DNA of 64,000 nt from Eutrigla gurnardus (taxonomy: Eukaryota > Chordata > Actinopteri > Perciformes > Triglidae): positions 1 through 64,000 of the forward strand of contig CAUPSS010000033.1 of assembly GCA_963514095.1 (NCBI GenBank), given 5' to 3'. A model generated the notes under the pieces. The model saw only the letters and a program-made list of their open reading frames with translations. It did not search any database and was not told the origin of the DNA. Shown piece by piece: positions 39,603 through 53,775 of this stretch. The translations under genes and the position numbers were made by a program. The stretch's first letter is position 1. Each line of letters begins with the position of its first letter.

Positions 39603-41130
39603 GAGACATGTAGAGACAGACAGGTAACCAGTCTATCACAGGGGGACATGTAGAGACAGACAGGTAACCAGTCTTTCACAGGGAGACATGTAGAGACAGA
39701 CAGGTAACCAGTCTATCACAGGGAGACATGTAGAGACAGACAGGTAACCAGTCTATCACAGGGGGACATGTAGAGACAGACAGGTAACCAGTCTATCACA
39801 GGGAGACATGTAGAGACAGACAGGTAACCAGTCTATCACAGGGAGACATGTAGAGACAGACAGGTAACCAGTCTATCACAGGGAGACATGTAAAGACAGA
39901 CAGGTAACCAGTCTATCACAGGGAGACATGTAGAGACAGACAGGTGACCAGTCTATCACAGGGAGACATGTAGAGACAGACAGGTAACCAGTCTATCACA
40001 GGGAGACATGTAGAGACAGACAGGTAACCAGTCTATCACAGGGCTGACATGTAGAGACAGACAGGTAACCAGTCTATCACAGGGAGACATGTAGAGACAG
40101 ACAGGTAACCAGTCTATCACAGGGAGACATGTACAGACAGACAGGTAACCAGTCTATCACAGGGAGACATGTAGAGACCGACAGGTAACCAGTCTATCAC
40201 AGGGGGACATGTACAGACAGACAGGTAACCAGTCTATCACAGGGCTGACATGTAGAGACAGACAGGTGACCAGTCTATCACAGGGCTGACATGTAGAGAC
40301 AGACAGGTAACCAGTCTATCACAGGGAGACATGTAGAGACAGACAGGTAACCAGTCTATCACAGGGAGACATGTAGAGACAGACAGGTAACCAGTCTATC
40401 ACAGGGGGACATGTAGAGACAGACAGGTAACCAGTCTTTCACAGGGAGACATGTAGAGACAGACAGGTAACCAGTCTATCACAGGGAGACATGTAGAGAC
40501 AGACAGGTAACCAGTCTATCACAGGGGGACATGTAGAGACAGACAGGTAACCAGTCTATCACAGGGAGACATGTAGAGACAGACAGGTAACCAGTCTATC
40601 ACAGGGAGACATGTAGAGACAGACAGGTAACCAGTCTATCACAGGGAGACATGTAAAGACAGACAGGTAACCAGTCTATCACAGGGAGACATGTAGAGAC
40701 CGACAGGTGACCAGTCTATCACAGGGAGACATGTAGAGACAGACAGGTAACCAGTCTATCACAGGGAGACATGTAGAGACAGACAGGTAACCAGTCTATC
40801 ACAGGGCTGACATGTAGAGACAGACAGGTAACCAGTCTATCACAGGGAGACATGTAGAGACAGACAGGTAACCAGTCTATCACAGGGAGACATGTACAGA
40901 CAGACAGGTAACCAGTCTATCACAGGGCTGACATGTAGAGACAGACAGGTAACCAGTCTATCACAGGGCTGACATGTAGAGACAGACAGGTAACCAGTCT
41001 ATCATAGGGCTGACATGTAGAGACAGACAGGTAACCAGTCTATCACATGGAGACATGTGGAGACAGACACGTAACCAGTCTATCACAGGGAGACATGTAG
41101 AGACAGACAGGTAACCAGTCTATCACAGGG
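39603..41130 (+). repeat. 763-bp (19-monomer) tandem duplication
   Basis: GTCTTTC at 39672/40435, AAAGACAG at 39891/40654 and TACAGAC at 40132/40895 are each 763 bp apart. In the second copy GTGACC is preceded by a private GACCGACAGG near 40698. The second copy runs into CATAGGGCTGAC, CACATGGAGACATGTGGAG and ACACGTAACC, which the first lacks. Confidence 0.85.
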
Positions 41131-42460
41131 AGACATGTAGAGACCGACAGGTAACCAGTCTATCACAGGGGGACATGACGAGACAGACAGGTAACCAGTC
41201 TATCACATGGAGACATGTGGAGACAGACAGGTAACCAGTCTATCACAGGGAGACATGTAGAGACAGACAGGTAACCAGTCTATCACAGGGAGACATGTAG
41301 AGACAGACAGGTAACCAGTCTATCACAGGGAGACATGTAGAGACAGACAGGTAACCAGTCTATCACGGGGCCGACATGGAGAGACAGACAGGTAACCAGT
41401 CTATCACAGGGAGACATGTAGAGACAGACAGGTAACCAGTCTATCACAGGGGGACATGTAGAGACAGACAGGTAACCAGTCTATCACAGGGAGACATGTA
41501 GAGACAGACAGGTAACCAGGCTATCACATGGAGACATGTAGAGACAGACAGGTAACCAGTCTATCACAGGGGGACATGTAGAGACAGACAGGTAACCAGT
41601 CTATCACAGGGAGACATGTAGAGACAGACAGGTAACCAGTCTATCACAGGGAGACATGGAGAGACAGACAGGTAACCAGTCTATCACAGGGAGACATGTA
41701 AAGACAGACAGTAAACCAGTCTATCACAGGGAGACATGTAGAGACAGACAGGTGACCAGTCTATCACAGGGAGACATGTAGAGACAGACAGGTAACCAGT
41801 CTATCACAGGGGGACATGTAGAGACAGACAGGTAACCAGTCTATCACAGGGAGACATGTAGAGACAGATAGGTAACCAGTCTATCACAGGGAGACATGTA
41901 GAGACAGACAGGTAACCAGTCTATCACGGGGCCGACATGTAGAGACAGACAGGTAACCAGTCTATCACAGGGAGACATGTAGAGACAGACAGGTAACCAG
42001 TCTATCACAGGGGGACATGTAGAGACAGACAGGTAACCAATCTATCACATGGAGACATGTAGAGACAGACAGGTAACCAGTCTATCACAGGGAGACATGT
42101 AGAGACAGACAGGTAACCAGTCTATCATGGGGCCGACATGTAGAGACAGACAGGTAACCAGTCTATCACAGGGAGACATGTAGAGACAGACAGGTAACCA
42201 GTCTATCACAGGGGGACATGTAGAGACAGACAGGTAACCAGTCTATCACAGGGAGACATGTAGAGACAGACAGGTAACCAGTGTATCACAGGGAGACATG
42301 TAGAGACAGACAGGTAACCAGTCTATCACAGGGGGACATGTAGAGACAGACAGGTAACCAGTCTATCACAGGGAGACATGTAGAGACAGACAGGTAACCA
42401 GTCTATCACAGGGAGACATGTAGAGACAGACAGGTAACCAGTCTATCACAGGGAGACATG
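41131..42460 (+). repeat. Mosaic segment related to 37.75-38.25 kb
   Basis: Monomers only. Shared with the earlier segment: CACGGGGCCGACATGGAG (41373), CATGGAGAGAC (41653) and GACAGATAGG (near 41867). Private: GACATGACGAGAC near 41175, CCAGGCTATC near 41519, CAGTAAACC near 41710, CCAATCTATC near 42039 and GTGTATCAC near 42282. Confidence 0.78.
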
Positions 42461-43872
42461 TAAAGACAGACAGGTAACCAGTCTATCACAGGGAGACATG
42501 TAGAGACAGACAGGTGACCAGTCTATAACAGGGAGACATGTAGAGACAGACAGGTAACCAGTCTATCACAGGGAGACATGTAGAGACAGACAGGTAACCA
42601 GTCTATCACAGGGCTGACATGTAGAGACAGACAGGTAACCAGTCTATCACAGGGAGACATGTAGAGACAGACAGGTAACCAGTCTATCACAGGGAGACAT
42701 GTACAGACAGACAGGTAACCAGTCTATCACAGGGAGACATGTAGAGACCGACAGGTAACCAGTCTATCACAGGGGGACATGTACAGACAGACAGGTAACC
42801 AGTCTATCACAGGGCTGACATGTAGAGACAGACAGGTAACCAGTCTATCATAGGGCTGACATGTAGAGACAGACAGGTGACCAGTCTATCACAGGGCTGA
42901 CATGTAGAGACAGACAGGTAACCAGTCTATCACAGGGGGACATGTAGAGACAGACAGGTAACCAGTCTATCACAGGGAGACATGTAGAGACAGACAGGTA
43001 ACCAGTCTATCACAGGGAGACATGTAGAGACAGACAGGTAACCAGTCTATCACAGGGAGACATGTAAAGACAGACAGGTAACCAGTCTATCACAGGGAGA
43101 CATGTAGAGACAGACAGGTGACCAGTCTATCACAGGGAGACATGTAGAGACAGACAGGTAACCAGTCTATCACGGGGAGACATGTAGAGACAGACAGGTA
43201 ACCAGTCTATCACAGGGAGACATGTACAGACAGACAGGTAACCAGTCTATCACAGGGCTGACATGTAGAGACAGACAGGTAACCAGTCTATCACAGGGCT
43301 GACATGTAGAGACAGACAGGTAACCAGTCTATCATAGGGCTGACATGTAGAGACAGACAGGTAACCAGTCTATCACATGGAGACATGTGGAGACAGACAG
43401 GTAACCAGTCTATCACAGGGAGACATGTAGAGACAGACAGGTAACCAGTCTATCACATGGAGACATGTAGAGACCGACAGGTAACCAGTCTATCACAGGG
43501 GGACATGTAGAGACAGACAGGTAACCAGTCTATCATAGGGCTGACATGTAGAGACAGACAGGTGACCAGTCTATCACAGGGCTGACATGTAGAGACAGAC
43601 AGGTAACCAGTCTATCACAGGGAGACATGTAGAGACAGACAGGTAACCAGTCTATCACAGGGAGACATGTAGAGACAGACAGGTAACCAGTCTATCACAG
43701 GGCTGACATGTAGAGACAGACAGGCAACCAGTCTATCACAGGGCTGACATGTAGAGACAGACAGGTAACCAGTCTATCACAGGGCCGACATGTAGAGACA
43801 GACAGGTAACCAGTCTATCACAGGGAGACATGTAGAGACAGACAGGTAACCAGTCTATCACAGGGAGACATG
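42461..43872 (+). repeat. 1,412-bp tandem duplication, copy 1
   Basis: The unit runs from one AAAGACAGACAGG monomer (42461) to the equivalent at 43873, 35 monomers. Inner markers keep the step: the second AAAGACAG at 43065/44477 and CACATGGAG before GACCGACAGG at 43456/44868. Private here: CTATAACAGG near 42525 and CACGGGGAGAC near 43171. Confidence 0.88.
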
Positions 43873-45240
43873 TAAAGACAGACAGGTAACCAGTCTATCA
43901 CAGGGAGACATGTAGAGACAGACAGGTGACCAGTCTATCACAGGGAGACATGTAGAGACAGACAGGTAACCAGTCTATCACAGGGAGACATGTAGAGACA
44001 GACAGGTAACCAGTCTATCACAGGGCTGACATGTAGAGACAGACAGGTAACCAGTCTATCACAGGGAGACATGTAGAGACAGACAGGTAACCAGTCTATC
44101 ACAGGGAGACATGTACAGACAGACAGGTAACCAGTCTATCACAGGGAGACATGTAGAGACCGACAGGTAACCAGTCTATCACAGGGGGACATGTACAGAC
44201 AGACAGGTAACCAGTCTATCACAGGGCTGACATGTAGAGACAGACAGGTAACCAGTCTATCATAGGGCTGACATGTAGAGACAGACAGGTGACCAGTCTA
44301 TCACAGGGCTGACATGTAGAGACAGACAGGTAACCAGTCTATCACAGGGGGACATGTAGAGACAGACAGGTAACCAGTCTATCACAGGGAGACATGTAGA
44401 GACAGACAGGTAACCAGTCTATCACAGGGAGACATGTAGAGACAGACAGGTAACCAGTCTATCACAGGGAGACATGTAAAGACAGACAGGTAACCAGTCT
44501 ATCACAGGGAGACATGTAGAGACAGACAGGTGACCAGTCTATCACAGGGAGACATGTAGAGACAGACAGGTAACCAGTCTATCACAGGGAGACATGTAGA
44601 GACAGACAGGTAACCAGTCTATCACAGGGAGACATGTACAGACAGACAGGTAACCAGTCTATCACAGGGCTGACATGTAGAGACAGACAGGTAACCAGTC
44701 TATCACAGGGCTGACATGTAGAGACAGACAGGTAACCAGTCTATCATAGGGCTGACATGTAGAGACAGACAGGTAACCAGTCTATCACATGGAGACATGT
44801 GGAGACAGACAGGTAACCAGTCTATCACAGGGAGACATGTAGAGACAGACAGGTAACCAGTCTATCACATGGAGACATGTAGAGACCGACAGGTAACCAG
44901 TCTATCACAGGGGGACATGTAGAGACAGACAGGTAACCAGTCTATCATAGGGCTGACATGTAGAGACAGACAGGTGACCAGTCTATCACAGGGCTGACAT
45001 GTAGAGACAGACAGGTAACCAGTCTATCACAGGGAGACATGTAGAGACAGACAGGTAACCAGTCTATCACAGGGAGACATGTAGAGACAGACAGGTAACC
45101 AGTCTATCACAGGGCTGACATGTAGAGACAGACAGGCAACCAGTCTATCACAGGGCTGACATGTAGAGACAGACAGGTAACCAGTCTATCACAGGGCCGA
45201 CATGTAGAGACAGACAGGTAACCAGTCTATCACAGGGAGA
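43873..45240 (+). repeat. 1,412-bp tandem duplication, copy 2
   Basis: Repeats 42461-43828 in order up to about 45240, where the array continues with plain, CATGGGGCC and GTCTTTC monomers instead of the AAAGAC monomer. The positions equivalent to GGTAATCAG of the left domain read GGTAACCAG in both copies. Confidence 0.87.
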
Positions 45241-45426
45241 CATGTAGAGACAGACAGGTAACCAGTCTATCACAGGGAGACATGTAGAGACAGACAGGTA
45301 ACCAGTCTATCATGGGGCCGACATGTAGAGACAGACAGGTAACCAGTCTATCACAGGGAGACATGTAGAGACAGACAGGTAACCAGTCTATCACAGGGGG
45401 ACATGTAGAGACAGACAGGTAACCAG

Positions 45427-48400
45427 TCTTTCACAGGGAGACATGTAGAGACAGACAGGTAACCAGTCTATCACAGGGAGACATGTAGAGACAGACAGGT
45501 AACCAGTCTATCACAGGGGGACATGTAGAGACAGACAGGTAACCAGTCTATCACAGGGAGACATGTAGAGACAGACAGGTAACCAGTCTATCACAGGGAG
45601 ACATGTAGAGACAGACAGGTAACCAGTCTATCACAGGGAGACATGTAAAGACAGACAGGTAACCAGTCTATCACAGGGAGACATGTAGAGACAGACAGGT
45701 GACCAGTCTATCACAGGGAGACATGTAGAGACAGACAGGTAACCAGTCTATCACAGGGAGACATGTAGAGACAGACAGGTAACCAGTCTATCACAGGGCT
45801 GACATGTAGAGACAGACAGGTAACCAGTCTATCACAGGGAGACATGTAGAGACAGACAGGTAACCAGTCTATCACAGGGAGACATGTACAGACAGACAGG
45901 TAACCAGTCTATCACAGGGCTGACATGTAGAGACAGACAGGTAACCAGTCTATCACAGGGCTGACATGTAGAGACAGACAGGTAACCAGTCTATCATAGG
46001 GCTGACATGTAGAGACAGACAGGTAACCAGTCTATCACATGGAGACATGTGGAGACAGACACGTAACCAGTCTATCACAGGGAGACATGTAGAGACAGAC
46101 AGGTAACCAGTCTATCACAGGGAGACATGTAGAGACCGACAGGTAACCAGTCTATCACAGGGGGACATGTAGAGACAGACAGGTAACCAGTCTATCACAT
46201 GGAGACATGTGGAGACAGACAGGTAACCAGTCTATCACAGGGAGACATGTAGAGACCGACAGGTAACCACTCTATCACAGGGAGACATGTAGAGACAGAC
46301 AGGTAACCAGTCTATCACAGGGCTGACATGTAGAGACAGACAGGTAACCAGTCTATCACAGGGCTGACATGTAGAGACAGACAGGTAACCAGTCTATCAT
46401 AGGGCTGACATGTAGAGACAGACAGGTAACCAGTCTATCACAGGGAGACATGTAGAGACAGACAGGTAACCAGTCTATCACAGGGAGACATGTACAGACA
46501 GACAGGTAACCAGTCTATCACAGGGCTGACATGTAGAGACAGACAGGTAACCAGTCTATCACAGGGAGACATGTACAGACAGACAGGTAACCAGTCTATC
46601 ACAGGGCTGACATGTAGAGACAGACAGGTAACCAGTCTATCACAGGGCTGACATGTAGAGACAGACAGGTAACCAGTCTATCATAGGGCTGACATGTAGA
46701 GACAGACAGGTAACCAGTCTATCACATGGAGACATGTGGAGACAGACAGGTAACCAGTCTATCACAGGGAGACATGTAGAGACAGACAGGTAACCAGTCT
46801 ATCACAGGGAGACATGTAGAGACCGACAGGTAACCAGTCTATCACAGGGGGACATGTAGAGACAGACAGGTAACCAGTCTATCACAGGGCTGACATGTAG
46901 AGACAGACAGGTAACCAGTCTATCACAGGGAGACATGTAGAGACAGACAGGTAACCAGTCTATCACAGGGAGACATGTAGAGACAGACAGGTAACCAGTC
47001 TATCACAGGGCTGACATGTAGAGACAGACAGGCAACCAGTCTATCACAGGGCTGACATGTAGAGACAGACAGGTAACCAGTCTATCACAGGGCCGACATG
47101 TAGAGACAGACAGGTAACCAGTCTATCACAGGGAGACATGTAGAGACAGACAGGTAACCAGTCTATCACAGGGAGACATGTAGAGACAGACAGGTAACCA
47201 GTCTATCATGGGGCCGACATGTAGAGACAGACATGTAACCAGTCTATCACAGGGAGACATGTAGAGACAGACAGGTAACCAGTCTATCACAGGGGGACAT
47301 GTAGAGACAGACAGGTAACCAGTCTATCACAGGGAGACATGTAGAGACAGACAGGTAACCAGTCTATCACAGGGAGACATGTAGAGACAGACAGGTAACC
47401 AGTCTATCACAGGGGGACATGTAGAGACAGACAGGTAACCAGTCTATCACAGGGAGACATGTAGAGACAGACAGGTAACCAGTCTATCACAGGGAGACAT
47501 GTAGAGACAGACAGGTAACCAGTCTATCACAGGGAGACATGTAAAGACAGACAGGTAACCAGTCTATCACAGGGAGACATGTAGAGACAGACAGGTAACC
47601 AGTCTATCACAGGGCTGACATGTAGAGACAGACAGGTAACCAGTCTATCACAGGGAGACATGTAGAGACAGACAGGTAACCAGTCTATCACAGGGAGACA
47701 TGTACAGACAGACAGGTAACCAGTCTATCACAGGGCTGACATGTAGAGACAGACAGGTAACCAGTCTATCACAGGGAGACATGTAGAGACAGACAGGTAA
47801 CCAGTCTATCATGGGGCCGACATGTAGAGACAGACAGGTAACCAGTCTATCATGGGGCCGACATGTAGAGACAGACAGGTAACCAGTCTATCACAGGGGG
47901 ACATGTAGAGACAGACAGGTAACCAGTCTATCACATGGAGACATGTGGAGACAGACAGGTAACCAGTCTATCACAGGGAGACATGTAGAGACAGACAGGT
48001 AACCAGTCTATCATGGGGCCGACATGTAGAGACAGACAGGTAACCAGTCTATCACAGGGGGACATGTAGAGACAGACAGGTAACCAGTCTATCACATGGA
48101 GACATGTAGAGACAGACAGGTAACCAGTCTATCACAGGGGGACATGTAGAGACAGACAGGTAACCAGTCTATCACAGGGAGACATGTAGAGACAGACAGG
48201 TAACCAGTCTATCACAGGGAGACATGTAGAGACAGACAGGTAACCAGTCTATCACAGGGAGACATGTAAAGACAGACAGGTAACCAGTCTATCACAGGGA
48301 GACATGTAGAGAAAGACAGGTGACCAGTCTATCACAGGGAGACATGTAGAGACAGACAGGTAACCAGTCTATCACAGGGAGACATGTAGAGACAGACAGG

Positions 48401-49578
48401 TAACCAGTCTATCACATGGCTGACATGTAGAGACAGACAGGTAACCAGTCTATCACAGGGAGACATGTAGAGACAGACAGGTAACCAGTCTATCACAGGG
48501 AGACATGTACAGACAGACAGGTAACCAGTCTATCACAGGGAGACATGTAGAGACCGACAGGTAACCAGTCTATCACAGGGGGACATTTACAGACAGACAG
48601 GTAACCAGTCTATCACAGGGCTGACATGTAGAGACAGACAGGTAACCAGTCTATCATAGGGCTGACATGTAGAGACAGACAGGTGACCAGTCTATCACAG
48701 GGCTGACATGTAGAGACAGACAGGTAACCAGTCTATCACAGGGGGACATGTAGAGACAGACAGGTAACCAGTCTATCACAGGGAGACATGTAGAGACAGA
48801 CAGGTAACCAGTCTATCACAGGGAGACATGTAGAGACAGACAGGTAACCAGTCTATCACAGGGAGACATGTAAAGACAGACAGGTAACCAGTCTATCACA
48901 GGGAGACATGTAGAGACAGACAGGTGACCAGTCTATCACAGGGAGACATGTAGAGACAGACAGGTAACCAGTCTATCACAGGGAGACATGTAGAGACAGA
49001 CAGGTAACCAGTCTATCACAGGGAGACATGTACAGACAGACAGGTAACCAGTCTATCACAGGGCTGACATGTAGAGACAGACAGGTAACCAGTCTATCAC
49101 AGGGCTGACATGTAGAGACAGACAGGTAACCAGTCTATCAAAGGGCTGACATGTAGAGACAGACAGGTAACCAGTCTATCACAGGGAGACATGTAGAGAC
49201 AGACAGGTAACCAGTCTATCACAGGGAGACATGTAGAGACAGACAGGTAACCAGTCTATCACAGGGCTGACATGTAGAGACAGACAGGCAACCAGTCTAT
49301 CACAGGGCTGACATGTAGAGACAGACAGGTAACCAGTCTATCACAGGGCCGACATGTAGAGACAGACAGGTAACCAGTCTATCACAGGGAGACATGTAGA
49401 GACAGACAGGTAACCAGTCTATCACAGGGAGACATGTAGAGACAGACAGGTAACCAGTCTATCATGGGGCCGACATGTAGAGACAGACAGGTAACCAGTC
49501 TATCACAGGGAAACATGTAGAGACAGACAGGTAACCAGTCTATCACAGGGGGACATGTAGAGACAGACAGGTAACCAG
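45427..49578 (+). repeat. Right-domain higher-order unit (4,152 bp), copy 1
   Basis: Bounded by GTCTTTC markers at 45427 and 49579. CCACTCTATC at 46267 recurs at 50419, also 4,152 bp on. Late in the unit, GACATTTACAG at 48582 and CTATCAAAGG at 49135 recur 4,197 bp on. The two ends therefore align with the next unit while the middle (about 46.9-48.3 kb) has different monomer content, including several CATGGGGCC monomers near 47,800-48,050. Bases 45241-45426 are plain, CATGGGGCC and GGGGGACATG monomers leading in. Confidence 0.83.
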
Positions 49579-52500
49579 TCTTTCACAGGGAGACATGTAG
49601 AGACAGACAGGTAACCAGTCTATCACAGGGAGACATGTAGAGACAGACAGGTAACCAGTCTATCACAGGGGGACATGTAGAGACAGACAGGTAACCAGTC
49701 TATCACAGGGAGACATGTAGAGACAGACAGGTAACCAGTCTATCACAGGGAGACATGTAGAGACAGACAGGTAACCAGTCTATCACAGGGAGACATGTAA
49801 AGACAGACAGGTAACCAGTCTATCACAGGGAGACATGTAGAGACAGACAGGTGACCAGTCTATCACAGGGAGACATGTAGAGACAGACAGGTAACCAGTC
49901 TATCACAGGGAGACATGTAGAGACAGACAGGTAACCAGTCTATCACAGGGCTGACATGTAGAGACAGACAGGTAACCAGTCTATCACAGGGAGACATGTA
50001 GAGACAGACAGGTAACCAGTCTATCACAGGGAGACATGTACAGACAGACAGGTAACCAGTCTATCACAGGGCTGACATGTAGAGACAGACAGGTAACCAG
50101 TCTATCACAGGGCTGACATGTAGAGACAGACAGGTAACCAGTCTATCATAGGGCTGACATGTAGAGACAGACAGGTAACCAGTCTATCACATGGAGACAT
50201 GTGGAGACAGACACGTAACCAGTCTATCACAGGGAGACATGTAGAGACAGACAGGTAACCAGTCTATCACAGGGAGACATGTAGAGACCGACAGGTAACC
50301 AGTCTATCACAGGGGGACATGTAGAGACAGACAGGTAACCAGTCTATCACATGGAGACATGTGGAGACAGACAGGTAACCAGTCTATCACAGGGAGACAT
50401 GTAGAGACCGACAGGTAACCACTCTATCACAGGGAGACATGTAGAGACAGACAGGTAACCAGTCTATCACAGGGCTGACATGTAGAGACAGACAGGTAAC
50501 CAGTCTATCACAGGGCTGACATGTATAGACAGACAGGTAACCAGTCTATCATAGGGCTGACATGTAGAGACAGACAGGTAACCAGTCTATCACAGGGAGA
50601 CATGTAGAGACAGACAGGTAACCAGTCTATCACAGGGAGACATGTACAGACAGACAGGTAACCAGTCTATCACAGGGCTGACATGTAGAGACAGACAGGT
50701 AACCAGTCTATCACAGGGGGACATGTAGAGACAGACAGGTAACCAGTCTATCACAGGGAGACATGTAGAGACAGACAGGTAACCAGTCTATCACAGGGAG
50801 ACATGTAGAGACAGACAGGTAACCAGTCTATCACAGGGAGACATGTAAAGACAGACAGGTAACCAGTCTATCACAGGGAGACATGTAGAGACAGACAGGT
50901 GACCAGTCTATCACAGGGAGACATGTAGAGACAGACAGGTAACCAGTCTATCACAGGGAGACATGTAGAGACAGACAGGTAACCAGTCTATCACAGGGCT
51001 GACATGTAGAGACAGACAGGTAACCAGTCTATCACAGGGAGACATGTAGAGACAGACAGGTAACCAGTCTATCACAGGGAGACATGTACAGACAGACAGG
51101 TAACCAGTCTATCACAGGGCTGACATGTAGAGACAGACAGGTAACCAGTCTATCACAGGGCTGACATGTAGAGACAGACAGGTAACCAGTCTATCATAGG
51201 GCTGACATGTAGAGACAGACAGGTAACCAGTCTATCACATGGAGACATGTGGAGACAGACACGTAACCAGTCTATCACAGGGAGACATGTAGAGACAGAC
51301 AGGTAACCAGTCTATCACAGGGAGACATGTAGAGACCGACAGGTAACCAGTCTATCACAGGGGGACATGTAGAGACAGACAGGTAACCAGTCTATCACAT
51401 GGAGACATGTGGAGACAGACAGGTAACCAGTCTATCACAGGGAGACATGTAGAGACCGACAGGTAACCACTCTATCACAGGGAGACATGTAGAGACAGAC
51501 AGGTAACCAGTCTATCACAGGGCTGACATGTAGAGACAGACAGGTAACCAGTCTATCACAGGGCTGACATGTAGAGACAGACAGGTAACCAGTCTATCAT
51601 AGGGCTGACATGTAGAGACAGACAGGTAACCAGTCTATCACAGGGAGACATGTAGAGACAGACAGGTAACCAGTCTATCACAGGGAGACATGTACAGACA
51701 GACAGGTAACCAGTCTATCACAGGGCTGACATGTAGAGACAGACAGGTAACCAGTCTATCACAGGGAGACATGTACAGACAGACAGGTAACCAGTCTATC
51801 ACAGGGCTGACATGTAGAGACAGACAGGTAACCAGTCTATCACAGGGCTGACATGTAGAGACAGACAGGTAACCAGTCTATCATAGGGCTGACATGTAGA
51901 GACCGACAGGTAACCAGTCTATCACAGGGGGACATGTAGAGACAGACAGGTAACCAGTCTATCACAGGGCTGACATGTAGAGACAGACAGGTAACCAGTC
52001 TATCACAGGGAGACATGTAGAGACAGACAGGTAACCAGTCTATCACAGGGAGACATGTAGAGACAGACAGGTAACCAGTCTATCACAGGGCTGACATGTA
52101 GAGACAGACAGGCAACCAGTCTATCACAGGGCTGACATGTAGAGACAGACAGGTAACCAGTCTATCACAGGGCCGACATGTAGAGACAGACAGGTAACCA
52201 GTCTATCACAGGGAGACATGTAGAGACAGACAGGTAACCAGTCTATCACAGGGAGACATGTAGAGACAGACAGGTAACCAGTCTATCACAGGGAGACATG
52301 TAGAGACAGACAGGTAACCAGTCTATCATGGGGCCGACATGTAGAGACAGACAGGTAACCAGTCTATCACAGGGAGACATGTAGAGACAGACAGGTAACC
52401 AGTCTATCACAGGGGGACATGTAGAGACAGACAGGTAACCACTCTATCACAGGGGGACATGTAGAGACAGACAGGTAACCAGTCTATCACATGGAGACAT

Positions 52501-53775
52501 GTGGAGACAGACAGGTAACCAGTCTATCACAGGGAGACATGTAGAGACCGACAGGTAACCACTCTATCACAGGGAGACATGTAGAGACAGACAGGTAACC
52601 AGTCTATCACAGGGCTGACATGTAGAGACAGACAGGTAACCAGTCTATCACAGGGCTGACATATAGAGACAGACAGGTAACCAGTCTATCATAGGGCTGA
52701 CATGTAGAGACAGACAGGTAACCAGTCTATCACAGGGAGACATGTAGAGACAGACAGGTAACCAGTCTATCACAGGGGGACATTTACAGACAGACAGGTA
52801 ACCAGTCTATCACAGGGCTGACATGTAGAGACAGACAGGTAACCAGTCTATCATAGGGCTGACATGTAGAGACAGACAGGTGACCAGTCTATCACAGGGC
52901 TGACATGTAGAGACAGACAGGTAACCAGTCTATCACAGGGGGACATGTAGAGACAGACAGGTAACCAGTCTATCACAGGGAGACATGTAGAGACAGACAG
53001 GTAACCAGTCTATCACAGGGAGACATGTAGAGACAGACAGGTAACCAGTCTATCACAGGGAGACATGTAAAGACAGACAGGTAACCAGTCTATCACAGGG
53101 AGACATGTAGAGACAGACAGGTGACCAGTCTATCACAGGGAGACATGTAGAGACAGACAGGTAACCAGTCTATCACAGGGAGACATGTAGAGACAGACAG
53201 GTAACCAGTCTATCACAGGGAGACATGTACAGACAGACAGGTAACCAGTCTATCACAGGGCTGACATGTAGAGACAGACAGGTAACCAGTCTATCACAGG
53301 GCTGACATGTAGAGACAGACAGGTAACCAGTCTATCAAAGGGCTGACATGTAGAGACAGACAGGTAACCAGTCTATCACAGGGAGACATGTAGAGACAGA
53401 CAGGTAACCAGTCTATCACAGGGAGACATGTAGAGGCAGACAGGTAACCAGTCTATCACAGGGCTGACATGTAGAGACAGACAGGCAACCAGTCTATCAC
53501 AGGGCTGACATGTAGAGACAGACAGGTAACCAGTCTATCACAGGGCCGACATGTAGAGACAGACAGGTAACCAGTCTATCACAGGGAGACATGTAGAGAC
53601 AGACAGGTAACCAGTCTATCACAGGGAGACATGTAGAGACAGACAGGTAACCAGTCTATCATGGGGCCGACATGTAGAGACAGACAGGTAACCAGTCTAT
53701 CACAGGGAGACATGTAGAGACAGACAGGTAACCAGTCTATCACTGGGGGACATGTAGAGACAGACAGGTAACCAG
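49579..53775 (+). repeat. Right-domain higher-order unit (4,197 bp), copy 2
   Basis: GTCTTTC at 49579 to the next at 53776. It carries four CCACTCTATC monomers (50419, 51467, 52439, 52559) against one in copy 1, the result of an internal 1,048-bp duplication and local rearrangement. GACATTTACAG (52779) and CTATCAAAGG (53332) sit 4,197 bp from their copy-1 equivalents. A TAGAGGCAGAC variant appears at 53431. Confidence 0.83.
49670..51765 (+). repeat. 1,048-bp (26-monomer) tandem duplication nested in copy 2
   Basis: AAAGACAG at 49798/50846, TACAGAC at 50039/51087 and CCACTCTATC at 50419/51467 are each 1,048 bp apart. The first copy has a private TGTATAGAC near 50524, absent from the equivalent place in the second. 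At the end of the first copy CTGAC leads to GGGGGACATG; at the end of the second it leads to plain and TACAGAC monomers. Confidence 0.86.
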
